DNA of 22,895 bases, from positions 1 through 22,895 of the IMG/VR virus record IMGVR_UViG_3300042485_001660; one strand, given 5' to 3'. Position numbers and translations under genes: made by a program. This DNA is from a virus. This document shows, in pieces, positions 1 through 8,957 of the stretch. A model generated the notes under the pieces. That model searched no databases, had not been told where the DNA came from, and was given only the letters and a program-made list of their open reading frames with translations. Numbering within the stretch: the first letter of the stretch is position 1; the number at the start of each line of letters is the position of its first letter.

Positions 1-7
1 CTCCTAG
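1..7 (-). promoter_or_regulatory. Shine-Dalgarno of the next gene, off the window
   Basis: Read on the minus strand the last bases are CTAGGAG, a strong ribosome binding site 12 nt beyond the stop codon of the protease/scaffold gene. Its start codon would lie just outside the window. After a portal and a protease-scaffold gene, the usual next gene is the major capsid protein; this identity is inferred from gene order only. Confidence 0.6.
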
Positions 8-19
8 TGATTTTTTACC

Positions 20-592
20 TTAGTTAAATAGGTCGGCATTTGTGAGGAAACGACCGCCCCATAGGGTTTTATGAATCACTTGTGGTGATTCCTGTACGAT
101 CTCGCCTAGATCGCCAGACTTGCGGAAAGCGGTGTCTTGTTCTACAAGATCTACTCGCTTGCCAAACTCGTTAAAGTTGCTCTTGATTCCATTAACATCA
201 GATGTCACTGATTCAAGAGATTTTGTTACTGCTGTTACCTTCTCGTTAAGAGATTTGATAGTTGCAGCAAGATCGCCAAAGGCATTAGTAAGAGAATTAT
301 TAATTTCTGAAACTGCTTTAGCAACTTCTTCTTTAACATCTGCAACGGATTTTTCCACCACAGTCTCTACTTCAACTGCTGCTTTTGCAACAGAAGATTC
401 TGCACTAGCGTCATCTGATTTAGCAAGAGCAAGTTCTTCAACTGCTGGTGCTTCTTCAGCGACTGCAGGGGTTTCTACTGCTTCTGCAACAATTGCTGTT
501 GCTTCTGCTACTACCTCTGCTGCTTGTGCCTCTGGAGCAACCTCTGCATTTTCAACTACAGTTTCTGAAACTGTGTTTGTTGATTCTGTCAT
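20..592 (-). CDS. Nested scaffold protein from an internal in-frame start
   Basis: Codon 254 of the protease gene is an ATG preceded by a perfect AAGGAGG with an 8-nt spacer, far better than anything before the full-length start. Starting here gives a 190-aa acidic, Ala/Val/Glu-rich protein (residues 1-90) followed by a predicted coiled coil (about 95-155) and a short C-terminal tail ending ADLFN. This is the arrangement of phage lambda C and Nu3, where the scaffold is made from an internal start in the protease gene; P2 gpO is a comparable protease-scaffold fusion. The Shine-Dalgarno is seen directly; that the short form is made, and made in excess, is inferred. Confidence 0.72.
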   Translation of the reverse strand: MTESTNTVSETVVENAEVAPEAQAAEVVAEATAIVAEAVETPAVAEEAPAVEELALAKSDDASAESSVAKAAVEVETVVEKSVADVKEEVAKAVSEINNSLTNAFGDLAATIKSLNEKVTAVTKSLESVTSDVNGIKSNFNEFGKRVDLVEQDTAFRKSGDLGEIVQESPQVIHKTLWGGRFLTNADLFN

Positions 593-1351
593 TAGATTTA
601 CCTCCTTAGTAATCTTAATTGTATTAATGCCTTTAGCACTATCAACTAAGAATTTTATTAGTTTTTCAGTATCTTTATCATTCTTTTCTATAAAGCCAAT
701 ATTCTGCATTGCATTACCATTTATTGGACTTGTTGCAGAGTCAGAATCAGATACCATAACAATACCGTTTTCTGAGTCCCAAAATACATTTTCAATTTCT
801 GTTTTTGATAAATATCCATCAACTACGTTTTGCCCATTAATTTTTTCAATAGAAACTATGTTTGCAAATTGATTTGCTGGGTTATCTACAAGAGAAAGTT
901 CTGACAACTCATAAGTTTTAATTACACGAATTGTCTTATCTATTTTCTCGTCGTAAGCGTCATCCCATTCTTTAATGTTTCCACCTATTGAAAAACCAGT
1001 ATAGGTTCCATCTAAAACTTTTTCCCATGCATTCTGTGCACCCTTTGAAACATAAGCAGAAACATAAACTCCGCTATAAAACTTTTTAGTACTTGGATCA
1101 AAATACTTATCTTCTTTAAAAGAAACAATTTTACCAACAGCACTTGGCTGATGCATTTCACGAAGGTTACCACGGAAATTCTTAAAAGCATCTATACTAG
1201 ATTCTGTTGTTACAATGTCATTTTGGCGATCAACGTTATCTAGGGTTGCAAAACCAGAGACCATACGGCGCTCAACATCTACTTTTCCGATGGGCATTGA
1301 AAGGCGAACACTGTCACCTTTAGTTTCCCAATGAGCCTTGTTTATTAACAT
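20..1351 (-). CDS. Prohead protease (S78/XkdF-like) with C-terminal scaffold domain
   Basis: This 443-aa protein is a head maturation protease joined to a scaffold-like tail. Residues about 20-175 carry the S78/XkdF-type prohead protease signature: SGFATLDNVDRQNDIV near 32-47, the putative catalytic His67 in REMHQP, Ser121 in FSIGG, and the conserved ELSLVDNPAN at 151-160. Residues about 255-345 are very rich in Ala, Val and Glu, and 345-410 look like a coiled coil, as expected for a scaffold. The family cleaves scaffold and capsid N termini inside the procapsid. The gene follows the portal with a 40-nt gap. No Shine-Dalgarno precedes this ATG; a TGCTATAAT box ends 9 nt before it, so the message may be leaderless. 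A second start inside the gene is listed separately. Confidence 0.9.
   Translation of the reverse strand: MLINKAHWETKGDSVRLSMPIGKVDVERRMVSGFATLDNVDRQNDIVTTESSIDAFKNFRGNLREMHQPSAVGKIVSFKEDKYFDPSTKKFYSGVYVSAYVSKGAQNAWEKVLDGTYTGFSIGGNIKEWDDAYDEKIDKTIRVIKTYELSELSLVDNPANQFANIVSIEKINGQNVVDGYLSKTEIENVFWDSENGIVMVSDSDSATSPINGNAMQNIGFIEKNDKDTEKLIKFLVDSAKGINTIKITKEVNLMTESTNTVSETVVENAEVAPEAQAAEVVAEATAIVAEAVETPAVAEEAPAVEELALAKSDDASAESSVAKAAVEVETVVEKSVADVKEEVAKAVSEINNSLTNAFGDLAATIKSLNEKVTAVTKSLESVTSDVNGIKSNFNEFGKRVDLVEQDTAFRKSGDLGEIVQESPQVIHKTLWGGRFLTNADLFN
601..607 (-). promoter_or_regulatory. Internal Shine-Dalgarno for the nested scaffold
   Basis: AAGGAGG on the minus strand, 8 nt before the ATG at 592-590 and inside the protease reading frame. 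It is one of the strongest ribosome binding sites in the window, which is why the internal start is treated as real. Confidence 0.75.
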
Positions 1352-1360
1352 AACGTTATA

Positions 1361-1369
1361 ATTATAGCA
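1361..1369 (-). promoter_or_regulatory. Extended -10 promoter before the protease gene
   Basis: TGCTATAAT on the minus strand in the 40-nt gap after the portal gene. The ATG lies 9 nt after the box, so transcription would start at or just before the start codon (leaderless or nearly so). A TTGAGA lies 19 nt upstream of the TATAAT and could act as a weak -35. Confidence 0.5.
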
Positions 1370-1391
1370 CCGCTTTAAACAATTTTCTCAA

Positions 1392-2996
1392 TTATTGAGA
1401 CGATCTACCTTCACCTTGTGCATTGCGTCCAGATATTGTAGTTGGCGAATCAGAATTGTTATTTGTTCTTTCTGAATCTCTTTGACGATCCCCTGCTAAA
1501 TTTGCTCTAGCATCAGTTGCCTGTCTTGGAGACATAACAAATGGCGTATCTCCATCTGCTCTTAGTGGCAAGTCTAACATTTCACGAGCCTCATTTGGAG
1601 TCATAACTTGAGTTTTTACATATCTTTCAAGAATTTGGGATTGTGCAATTTCATCAGTTAGAGTTAGTTCATTAAACTTAAGTTCAAGAATGTCTGTTTT
1701 TTCTCTGATAATCTTGTTTACAACTTTTTCTAAATGTCTTTGTGCTGGGCGAGATACCTGTTCTTTAAACGTACGATCCTGAGAAAGTGCTGCTGCAATA
1801 CCTGCAGAATCTGCACCACCTAGTTTTGAAATAGGAACTTGGTGGGCAATTAGAATGTCGTCACGGTTTTGTTTACGATACTCTTTAAATGAGCCATCCT
1901 GAATACCGTTTTCAATTGGCTCCATCTTAAACTCAACTTTACTACCTTCTGTGTCTCCAGGAAGCGGGATATAAAGAGTTCTGTGTGACTGAGCCTTAAG
2001 TCCAGTCTGCAAAAATCTAAACATTTTATCTTCAGCATCACCTGAAAGTTTTGCACCTTTTAAGGTTACAACATATCTTGGAACAGCCTTGTTTTCAAAG
2101 TAGTCAATATTGTATTGAGAAGCAAGTTGATCTCCAATAAGAGATGGCATTGCTGCAATAATATCTGGAATACCATAAAATGTATTTAAAGGTGAGTATT
2201 CTTTTAAGTGAATGATTTCATTAGGGCGTGGATCTGTTCCCATAGGATTTGCATTTTTTGCTCCAAAGTTTCTAAAGTAAACCACCTTTTGACCAATAAT
2301 CTGCACAAATCCATCACGCAAACGTCGTATACGAACAGTTGTTGCTGGAATATGGCCAACATAGCCAATCTCTCCAGCAGTTGTTCTACCTACTTCAATA
2401 AATCCATTACCTGTTGCTTGAAGATCTGTGTAAACCTTTTCCATTGTTTTTGTAAAACTGTCATCGTCATTTAAATTTTCTAACCAATCACGTACTTGAA
2501 TTTTGGCTCTTTCAATACGATTACGAGCACGTTCTACCGCACCCGCATCTTCGTTCATTTCAAACCTTAGTAATGTTCTATCTGAAATATCAAAACGATA
2601 TCCAAGACCAACAATGTTTTCTACCTTAGCATCAATTGCAGCATGGTTAGCAAATGATGTGTCATAGAAGTTTGCTAGTTCATACATGTTATATGGAGGA
2701 GTGATTACATCAAATAGTCCGTAACCATTTCTATATACCGTGCCAGGATTAATTTGTTTAGATCCCGCATTTACTCCAGACGGTATTGCATTTGCTGCGT
2801 CTAGGTATGCTTCATTAAATTCTGGTGCAGCATATTTTGTTAAATTACGTGTTGTTCTACGACGAAAGTTTTGATCAAGCCCAACATAATCTTTTAAAAC
2901 ATCCCAACTTTTATTAAATGGATCATGTGATTTAAAAATATTGTCTTGTTTTTCTTCTGTATTAAGACTTGCACGGATATACTGTTCTTCACTCAT
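1392..2996 (-). CDS. Phage portal protein (PBSX/HK97-like)
   Basis: This 534-aa protein is the dodecameric portal through which DNA enters the capsid and to which the tail or neck attaches. It has the PBSX-family pattern: an N-terminal region with PPYNMYELANFYDTSFANHAAIDAK, a central segment with EIIHLKEYSPLNTFYGIPDI (YGIP near residue 275), QYNIDYFENKAVPRYVV, and a polar, disordered C-terminal tail of about 45 residues. The start at 2996 is chosen over an upstream in-frame ATG at 3014 because GAGGTG lies at the right distance before it and no binding site precedes the other. It overlaps the end of the 133-aa gene by 8 nt, so translation is probably coupled. The length is normal for the family. 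Confidence 0.9.
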   Translation of the reverse strand: MSEEQYIRASLNTEEKQDNIFKSHDPFNKSWDVLKDYVGLDQNFRRRTTRNLTKYAAPEFNEAYLDAANAIPSGVNAGSKQINPGTVYRNGYGLFDVITPPYNMYELANFYDTSFANHAAIDAKVENIVGLGYRFDISDRTLLRFEMNEDAGAVERARNRIERAKIQVRDWLENLNDDDSFTKTMEKVYTDLQATGNGFIEVGRTTAGEIGYVGHIPATTVRIRRLRDGFVQIIGQKVVYFRNFGAKNANPMGTDPRPNEIIHLKEYSPLNTFYGIPDIIAAMPSLIGDQLASQYNIDYFENKAVPRYVVTLKGAKLSGDAEDKMFRFLQTGLKAQSHRTLYIPLPGDTEGSKVEFKMEPIENGIQDGSFKEYRKQNRDDILIAHQVPISKLGGADSAGIAAALSQDRTFKEQVSRPAQRHLEKVVNKIIREKTDILELKFNELTLTDEIAQSQILERYVKTQVMTPNEAREMLDLPLRADGDTPFVMSPRQATDARANLAGDRQRDSERTNNNSDSPTTISGRNAQGEGRSSQ

Positions 2997-3390
2997 CCAT
3001 AGCACCTCTTCCATGTTTTTCTAATGTCTGTTGTGCTGCATGCCAAGCACCTAAGTCGTTCATTGAAGGAATTAAGCCTTCTTTTAATCTTGCCTTTTGT
3101 TCCGAATATTCCTCTTCACTAACCTGAGTTAGCCCTGGAACAAATACTGCCTTACCAAGTCCATCATCTCCATGATGTATTGCAACCTTTTTTAACTCTG
3201 CAATTTTTGTAATATCTCCACGGTCAGACGGTATATTTAAAACTGAGCCTTCTTCGTCTGTAAACCATTTACCAGCAGATGTCTTATATACGTAAAGACC
3301 CCAGTCATAGTGCTTATCTATTACCTGACGACGTACATTTTTAACATAAGGCTTACCAGTTTTTGGATTAATTAATGATTCCATAACCAT
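2989..3390 (-). CDS. Hypothetical protein upstream of the portal
   Basis: A 133-aa hydrophilic protein with no family I can name. It begins with a short basic stretch (NPKTGKPYVKNVRRQV), has an aromatic patch (HYDWGLYVYK near 27-36) and ends in a charged helix-like region. There is no signal peptide or membrane segment. Its last 8 nt overlap the portal start, which suggests a head-related role, but that is from position only. No Shine-Dalgarno precedes it. A TGATATACT box sits immediately upstream, 7 nt before the third codon, which is also ATG, so a leaderless 131-aa form starting at 3384 is possible. It is far too small to be a terminase large subunit. Confidence 0.7.
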   Translation of the reverse strand: MVMESLINPKTGKPYVKNVRRQVIDKHYDWGLYVYKTSAGKWFTDEEGSVLNIPSDRGDITKIAELKKVAIHHGDDGLGKAVFVPGLTQVSEEEYSEQKARLKEGLIPSMNDLGAWHAAQQTLEKHGRGAMDE

Positions 3391-3391
3391 A

Positions 3392-3400
3392 AGTATATCA
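3392..3400 (-). promoter_or_regulatory. Possible extended -10 before the 133-aa gene
   Basis: TGATATACT on the minus strand between the large LamG protein and the 133-aa gene. It matches the TGNTATAAT boxes elsewhere at all but one position and would place +1 close to Met3 of the 133-aa gene. This is weaker than the other boxes. Confidence 0.3.
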
Positions 3401-3402
3401 GA

Positions 3403-6400
3403 CTATACTGGTGTAGAGACCGTAGTTGACCACTCTGCATTGGCATATACCTTTATTTTTTCTGCTTGGTATATTAAACCTTCCTCGTCATCAATTATTA
3501 TTTTATTAGTTCCCATGTATGTTTTATATATATTTGCTGGATTAATTCCATAAAAATCTGAAGAACTTAAAATTAACATACCACCCCAAGTAGAGGTATT
3601 AAGCCAAAATTGCCAGTTTAAAACGCTTGTTCCATCGCTTAAAACCTTAAACCATGGCCTTTCCGTTTTGTTTTCTATTTCTTGCAAACTACTTCCTTGA
3701 TAATATGAAATATTATTAAATGTTGCTGGCCCAGTAATATTAATGTTTCCTAGGTATGAATCAAAAACTAAGGCTGTTAAAAATGAAATACCTATTGAAG
3801 ACCATTCTTTTAATGATAGGACTGGCTCTCTTACTAAGATTCCATTTAAATAAAATGCAATACCATCATATGGAATGCCGCCTTCAGTTAAAACAAAAAT
3901 TTTGCCTCTATTTAGGTCTTGGCTATTTGCTTGTATGTAAAACTTAAGGGTTCCACCTTTATGATTAACTTCAAAAATTTCTGTTGCTGTTGCTGGAAAG
4001 TTTTCTTGATCATATCTAAGCCATAGTTGTATTGCGCTAATCTTATAGGTTGTTGCTAATTCTTTATTAATTGGTAAAGAAAGTCCACGATTTTCTAACA
4101 CACTTAATTCGCCACGAACCTCTATTCCAGAAGTTTTTGTTAAGTATAGATAAGGGGTGCTTTCTTTATATATGCTAAATGGATTTTTAGATTTATAGTC
4201 AAAATAAATACCATTCTTTTTATATGGAAATAAATCTACTCCAAATCTTGTTCCTACTGGATTAAAAGAATTATCATTAAATGCTTGAGAGGCCAACTGC
4301 AATTTGTTTAATAAAATTGGTTTAGTTAAAACCCCACGACTATTGAACTCAAGACTATAGACAATTGCAATTTTATTAAAGTCTACATTTTTGATTGGGT
4401 AAATTAATGTGTTATCTAAAATTTCAAATCTTGTTGTTTCCCAGTTTTCGTAGTTATTTAAGTCAAGGACTTTATACTCATCTGGTGGTTCTTCATTAGC
4501 AAAAGATGTAGGAATATTTGCACCATCAGCAACATACTGAAATGTTGCATAACTTTTTATTTGTGCCCCATCTGTATTGTAATAATAAGAAAGTGCACCA
4601 GACTCTTGCTGTAGCGTAGTTGTTGTTGGATACCCTAAATTAAATTGTAAAAAATCTATTTCATAAAATTGTTGACCATTGCTATTTTTTACAAATTGAG
4701 CAAAGTAAGAAAGTGGTAGATAATCTTGCCAGTACCCTGCAACACCTATGTCTAAAAAATATTTTTCATATGCTTCTGATGGAAGGATTGTGTAACTGGC
4801 TGTATGATCAATTAATTGCTGACCTTTGTCTAATTCAATAAAACCATTTGTATCAATATAGGCTGTTATTTTTGTAGAATTTAATGTTGTGCTTAGCCCA
4901 ATAGAGTAAAGTCTTCCCGTAAAGGTATAGTCTCCAGAGTCATCTCCAGCCACATACATTTTTAATGAACTTTGATTTCCAAAAAATGAACTTACGTTAT
5001 TACCAAATTTTTCTGATAATGTTTTTATATTAAATCCAACTGCAAAAAGGCTGTTAGAGGTTATTGCGCTAGAGGTAAATAATAGTTCTGTAGTTCCATT
5101 GTAGGTTAAAGAATATTTTATTAAGTTTCCATCTTTAAGAATTGTAAAATAGTTGTTGTTTAAAGGATTATATATTTTAAATAATAGTTCATCTGATGCT
5201 AGATTATGAGAACTAAAGACTCCGTAACAACTTTCAACTTCGCTTGATAATAAATTAAATCTTGAAAAATTAATATATGATTCAACAGAACTCCAAGTAT
5301 TATTAGGCCTAAAAGACAAAAACTTATCGGTAATAACAGGGCCAGACTCGTTATCTTGCACGTCTTTGTTATCATCATATAACTCTTGCAATGTTTTTGT
5401 GCCTAAGAATATTTCTGGCAAGGCATACTCTGGTGTTCTTAATGTTGTTTGTGTTGTTAATAAATTATCAAAACTTCCTTGATTCCAATTTGCAAAATCT
5501 GGATAATTATAGTTTGCAGTATAATTTGCAAATGGATAATCTATAAAAGCAGTAGTTCCTCCATAAGAAGAACTAATTCCTTCTGAAGAAGCAACTCCTT
5601 GACCATAGACCCATCTACGTTTTGCAACTGTAACTGGTACTTGATAAGAATATATAGCAACACAATCAATTTCAAATGGATAAACATTTTGGCTTGCAAA
5701 AAATCCTAACCAATCTTGACTATCTCCAGAATTATCAAGTTCTTCTGGTAAAGTAAGATTTGCTGTATTTAAGGACAAAGAAAGAACTTCTTCTCCATTT
5801 ACTAATAATGAAGCAGAGTCTTTAATTAAACGAATATGAATTAGCATTGGTCTAAACCATTCACCAACAAAATGAGATGCAAACTGATCTCCAATTACTA
5901 ATGTTAAAAATCCATCTTCAACATATAATCCATCATCAGATGCAATAGGTCCAAAAATTTTAAATGGTGTAGATGTGTTTACTGCTAGCCTTGCCCAAAA
6001 CTCAATAGTGTAATCGTTATACTGGCCTTTTTTATTTAAAAATCCTTTGCCAGGAATAATTAAAGAAGCATCTGTATTTGGCTCTAACCTTGTTACTCCG
6101 CTTGCTCCAAAAACCAAAGGAATGCCAGCATTTTTACATTTTAACCCACCCTCTGTAATATAATATCCAGAGTCTTCTGCAACTCCATATGCCTGTGCCT
6201 CTACTGCATCATATCCACCATAAATACTAACTGTTGGTGGAATAGTTGTTTGAGTTGTTCCATTTAAAGAATAGGTATTAAATTCTTCATTCCATTGTCC
6301 TAAAGTAATACCATTAAAATAAAATTCATTATCTGCTGATGTTGATGATCCTTCAAAAATTTCAATTTTAATTACAAGTCTTAATTGTGCAGAAACATTT

Positions 6401-6867
6401 GGAATTTCAAAAGTTTCAGAAATAAAACCCCATTTTTGATAAGGCACACTGGTAAAAGTTTTTAGATTTTGAACTATAGTTGATGTGGCTGGATTTGTAT
6501 ATTCATACCCTATTGATATATTTTGTGAAAATATACTATTTGAATAAAAATATGAGCCAATGGTAAATGTTCCAAGATCTGCAAGAGTATTAAAATTAAG
6601 TATGTTAGGACTAATAATTGATGCTTCAATTGTTTCTGATACTGGAACACTAACTCTAACCCTATTTAAATGGCTATCTGGGAATGGCTCTTTTAGATTT
6701 TCAAAAGATGTTGCAAGAGTGGCGTTTGTTGGTGTCCATAAAGTTGTAAGATTACGTTGTGCTTCAGAAATTAAACTTACATAATCAAGTTTATCATCTA
6801 ATGCCCACAAAACTAATGGATGTTCGGCATAAATTTTTTCTGCATATAGATTTGACGGGTTAGACAT
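3403..6867 (-). CDS. Large virion-type protein with CBM-like and LamG-like domains
   Basis: This 1154-aa protein looks like a structural or adhesion protein of the virion. Residues about 85-195 resemble a carbohydrate-binding jelly roll. Residues about 270-410 form a LamG/concanavalin-like fold (GQYNDYTIEFWARL, LIHIRLIKDSASLLVNGEEV, DWLGFFAS). A second LamG-like fold lies near 935-1085 (KISAIQLWLRYDQ, GIAFYLNGILV, WSSIGISFLTALVFDSYLGN). It is Asn/Ser/Tyr-rich, with no signal peptide and few Cys. Such folds bind polysaccharide or decorate tails. AGGAGA precedes the ATG and a TGCTATAAT box lies 18 nt upstream of it, so it probably has its own promoter. It sits between the ribonucleotide reductase and the portal-side genes. 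Exact placement in the virion is unknown. Confidence 0.7.
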   Translation of the reverse strand: MSNPSNLYAEKIYAEHPLVLWALDDKLDYVSLISEAQRNLTTLWTPTNATLATSFENLKEPFPDSHLNRVRVSVPVSETIEASIISPNILNFNTLADLGTFTIGSYFYSNSIFSQNISIGYEYTNPATSTIVQNLKTFTSVPYQKWGFISETFEIPNVSAQLRLVIKIEIFEGSSTSADNEFYFNGITLGQWNEEFNTYSLNGTTQTTIPPTVSIYGGYDAVEAQAYGVAEDSGYYITEGGLKCKNAGIPLVFGASGVTRLEPNTDASLIIPGKGFLNKKGQYNDYTIEFWARLAVNTSTPFKIFGPIASDDGLYVEDGFLTLVIGDQFASHFVGEWFRPMLIHIRLIKDSASLLVNGEEVLSLSLNTANLTLPEELDNSGDSQDWLGFFASQNVYPFEIDCVAIYSYQVPVTVAKRRWVYGQGVASSEGISSSYGGTTAFIDYPFANYTANYNYPDFANWNQGSFDNLLTTQTTLRTPEYALPEIFLGTKTLQELYDDNKDVQDNESGPVITDKFLSFRPNNTWSSVESYINFSRFNLLSSEVESCYGVFSSHNLASDELLFKIYNPLNNNYFTILKDGNLIKYSLTYNGTTELLFTSSAITSNSLFAVGFNIKTLSEKFGNNVSSFFGNQSSLKMYVAGDDSGDYTFTGRLYSIGLSTTLNSTKITAYIDTNGFIELDKGQQLIDHTASYTILPSEAYEKYFLDIGVAGYWQDYLPLSYFAQFVKNSNGQQFYEIDFLQFNLGYPTTTTLQQESGALSYYYNTDGAQIKSYATFQYVADGANIPTSFANEEPPDEYKVLDLNNYENWETTRFEILDNTLIYPIKNVDFNKIAIVYSLEFNSRGVLTKPILLNKLQLASQAFNDNSFNPVGTRFGVDLFPYKKNGIYFDYKSKNPFSIYKESTPYLYLTKTSGIEVRGELSVLENRGLSLPINKELATTYKISAIQLWLRYDQENFPATATEIFEVNHKGGTLKFYIQANSQDLNRGKIFVLTEGGIPYDGIAFYLNGILVREPVLSLKEWSSIGISFLTALVFDSYLGNINITGPATFNNISYYQGSSLQEIENKTERPWFKVLSDGTSVLNWQFWLNTSTWGGMLILSSSDFYGINPANIYKTYMGTNKIIIDDEEGLIYQAEKIKVYANAEWSTTVSTPV

Positions 6868-6884
6868 TTTTCTCCTATACCCTT

Positions 6885-6893
6885 ATTATAGCA
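6885..6893 (-). promoter_or_regulatory. Extended -10 promoter before the LamG protein
   Basis: TGCTATAAT on the minus strand in the 35-nt gap after the ribonucleotide reductase stop. Transcription would begin about 10 nt before the ATG, leaving room for the AGGAGA ribosome site. There is no good -35 at 16-18 nt. Confidence 0.55.
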
Positions 6894-6902
6894 GGATGAA
6901 GG

Positions 6903-8933
6903 CTAGTATAGTTTGATTTCGCAAGCGTCTGTTGAACAGTATTTTTCAGACTCTGCGTCAAGATTATTCTTGCCATCATAAATAGCAGACCAATCAATTT
7001 TACCAATTTTACCAACATAAGAATTATATTCTTCTCTTGTAATATTTGTATATGGTTGTTGAGGATAAGTTTTATTACCCATAGGTAGAAATGAAACTGC
7101 CTTTAATTGACCCTCATACATGTGTAATGCTGGAGCAATATGCTTAGTTTCAGATTCCTTGTCAAATGATAGGGTTACAGATACTCCATTATCAGACCAA
7201 TACTTTTGAGCGGTAGCAGCCAAACCAATTTTTTCAAAAAGACTTACATCTTTCTCAGAACGAGAATGTCCAGATGCTACTGGGAAATAGACTACTGAAG
7301 TGTTTGCTGATACTACATCATCTTCAATTTTATACCCTGCCGCTTTAAATAGATGCACCATTGGATCTGTATTGCCAAACCTTATAGCACGAAGATAGAA
7401 TTCTCCTCCTGGACCCCAATGAACTCCTGGTGTTGCACCAGATAATAATGAAACAGATCCTGAAGGTTTGACGGTAGTTACACGAATTGACTCTCTTACA
7501 CATAGCCATTCTGAATAACTATGATCATATGAACGAATCTTTTGATACCCCTCGTCCATCCACTCACGAACTGCTGGCATACCCTTCGTATCTGCAAAAG
7601 ATGCAATACCAGTAAGAGATGTTCCAATACGACGATTACGTTGCATAATTCCATTTGTGGTTTGCCAATGTGTTGGCATTAGTGTTACGGTTTTGCCATA
7701 TAGATATGCAAATTTTAATGTACGAAGAAAGTCTTCTTTATCTTCGTGACGATTTAGGTGAACTTCTACAAGAGTGCAAAGTTCGTAAGATTCTAGTGGT
7801 TGTTCTGCACAAGGATTAAATCCCATTACACGAGAATCTTTATAATCTGGAGCATCTGCTAATCTTCCATAATCTCTAGCAACTCCTAGCCAAATAAATC
7901 CTGGTTCACCATTATCTGCAATTAAATTAACATAGTCTTCGTATTTTGTTCCAACCTCTGCAGAAATAGAGTTATTACTCATCCATGCCCAGCCAGGGTT
8001 TTTAGAATCAAAAGAGTTACGATCTGGAAAAATTTCTGCATTTTTTAAATTAATAAAATCTTTATCTTCAGCATTACCTAAAGCAAGCGTAGCAGAACGA
8101 CGAACATTTCCAGAAACAACACATGTACCAATAAGGTTTACAATATCTACTATGGCACGAGAATCAAGAGTTTCTCCTGCTCTACCCCCAATTACTGTGT
8201 TTATCTTATTGTGTAGTGCAATAAGTGGTGCTGGACCGCTAGCAACCCCTCCAAAGCCTTTTATAGGGGCACCTAGAGGACGGATAAGATCATAGTTAAA
8301 CTTCTGTATAGCCTGATTAGGTCTTAAATAAGAATTTAACAGCATTCTAACTGAGTCAACCCATCCCTCACGAGTGTCTGGTATATTCCATACATTTTCT
8401 GGTTCTGTAGGGGTACAAATAATAATTTCTTTATCTTTGCCAACCGTATCAAAACCAACACCTATACCTAACATTAAAGCATCCATAACCCAAGCAAACA
8501 ATGCTCCAGGATCATTACGGTCAATGTCTCTTGTTGACACCATTGCACAATTTTGTAGAGAAGCAGAATTTTTCTTTTCCATAGTCATTGGTGTGCCGAA
8601 TGCCCATAAACCTCTGCCTGGTGGTGTCCACTTTAAGTTAAACATACGATCATAGGCTTCTTGTGCAGATTTTTGAGCCTTATTATCATTCCATGGTAAA
8701 CGATTATCTTTAGCATGATTCTTTTGAACTGAATACATTCCTTCAATTACCCGCTTACAAACTTCATGCCATCTTTCTTTTGTTCCGTCTTCCTTCATTC
8801 TTGAATAAGTGCGTATAAAGGTAATTTCACCCAATGAGTTAGATCCTGCATCACTAAAACCAAATGGTGGTAGAATTTCAATATATTTATTTACAAACTC
8901 ATCCGATAAACGAAAAGAAAAGACTTCTGACAT
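6903..8933 (-). CDS. nrdJ: Class II (adenosylcobalamin) ribonucleoside-triphosphate reductase
   Basis: This 676-aa enzyme reduces ribonucleotides to deoxyribonucleotides with adenosylcobalamin, feeding phage DNA synthesis, and needs no oxygen and no second subunit. The Lactobacillus leichmannii-type residues are all present with the right spacing: Cys129 in QNCAMVS, the active-site set Asn373, Cys375, Glu377 and Cys386 in FNPCAEQPLESYELC, and the C-terminal redox pair Cys666 and Cys671 in CSTDACEIKLY. The length is somewhat short of the roughly 740 aa of the Lactobacillus monomeric enzyme but the ends are intact. An AAAGG site lies before the ATG. It has its own leader with a TGTTATAAT box and an inverted repeat. 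Use of B12 implies a host that makes or imports cobalamin. Confidence 0.95.
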   Translation of the reverse strand: MSEVFSFRLSDEFVNKYIEILPPFGFSDAGSNSLGEITFIRTYSRMKEDGTKERWHEVCKRVIEGMYSVQKNHAKDNRLPWNDNKAQKSAQEAYDRMFNLKWTPPGRGLWAFGTPMTMEKKNSASLQNCAMVSTRDIDRNDPGALFAWVMDALMLGIGVGFDTVGKDKEIIICTPTEPENVWNIPDTREGWVDSVRMLLNSYLRPNQAIQKFNYDLIRPLGAPIKGFGGVASGPAPLIALHNKINTVIGGRAGETLDSRAIVDIVNLIGTCVVSGNVRRSATLALGNAEDKDFINLKNAEIFPDRNSFDSKNPGWAWMSNNSISAEVGTKYEDYVNLIADNGEPGFIWLGVARDYGRLADAPDYKDSRVMGFNPCAEQPLESYELCTLVEVHLNRHEDKEDFLRTLKFAYLYGKTVTLMPTHWQTTNGIMQRNRRIGTSLTGIASFADTKGMPAVREWMDEGYQKIRSYDHSYSEWLCVRESIRVTTVKPSGSVSLLSGATPGVHWGPGGEFYLRAIRFGNTDPMVHLFKAAGYKIEDDVVSANTSVVYFPVASGHSRSEKDVSLFEKIGLAATAQKYWSDNGVSVTLSFDKESETKHIAPALHMYEGQLKAVSFLPMGNKTYPQQPYTNITREEYNSYVGKIGKIDWSAIYDGKNNLDAESEKYCSTDACEIKLY

Positions 8934-8957
8934 TTTAAACCTTTCAAATAAAAATAG

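Noticed and set aside
120-872. Plus-strand open frame of 250 codons opposite the protease gene
   Set aside because: It is the mirror of an Ala/Val/Ser/Glu-rich coding region, has no ribosome site and no recognisable domain.
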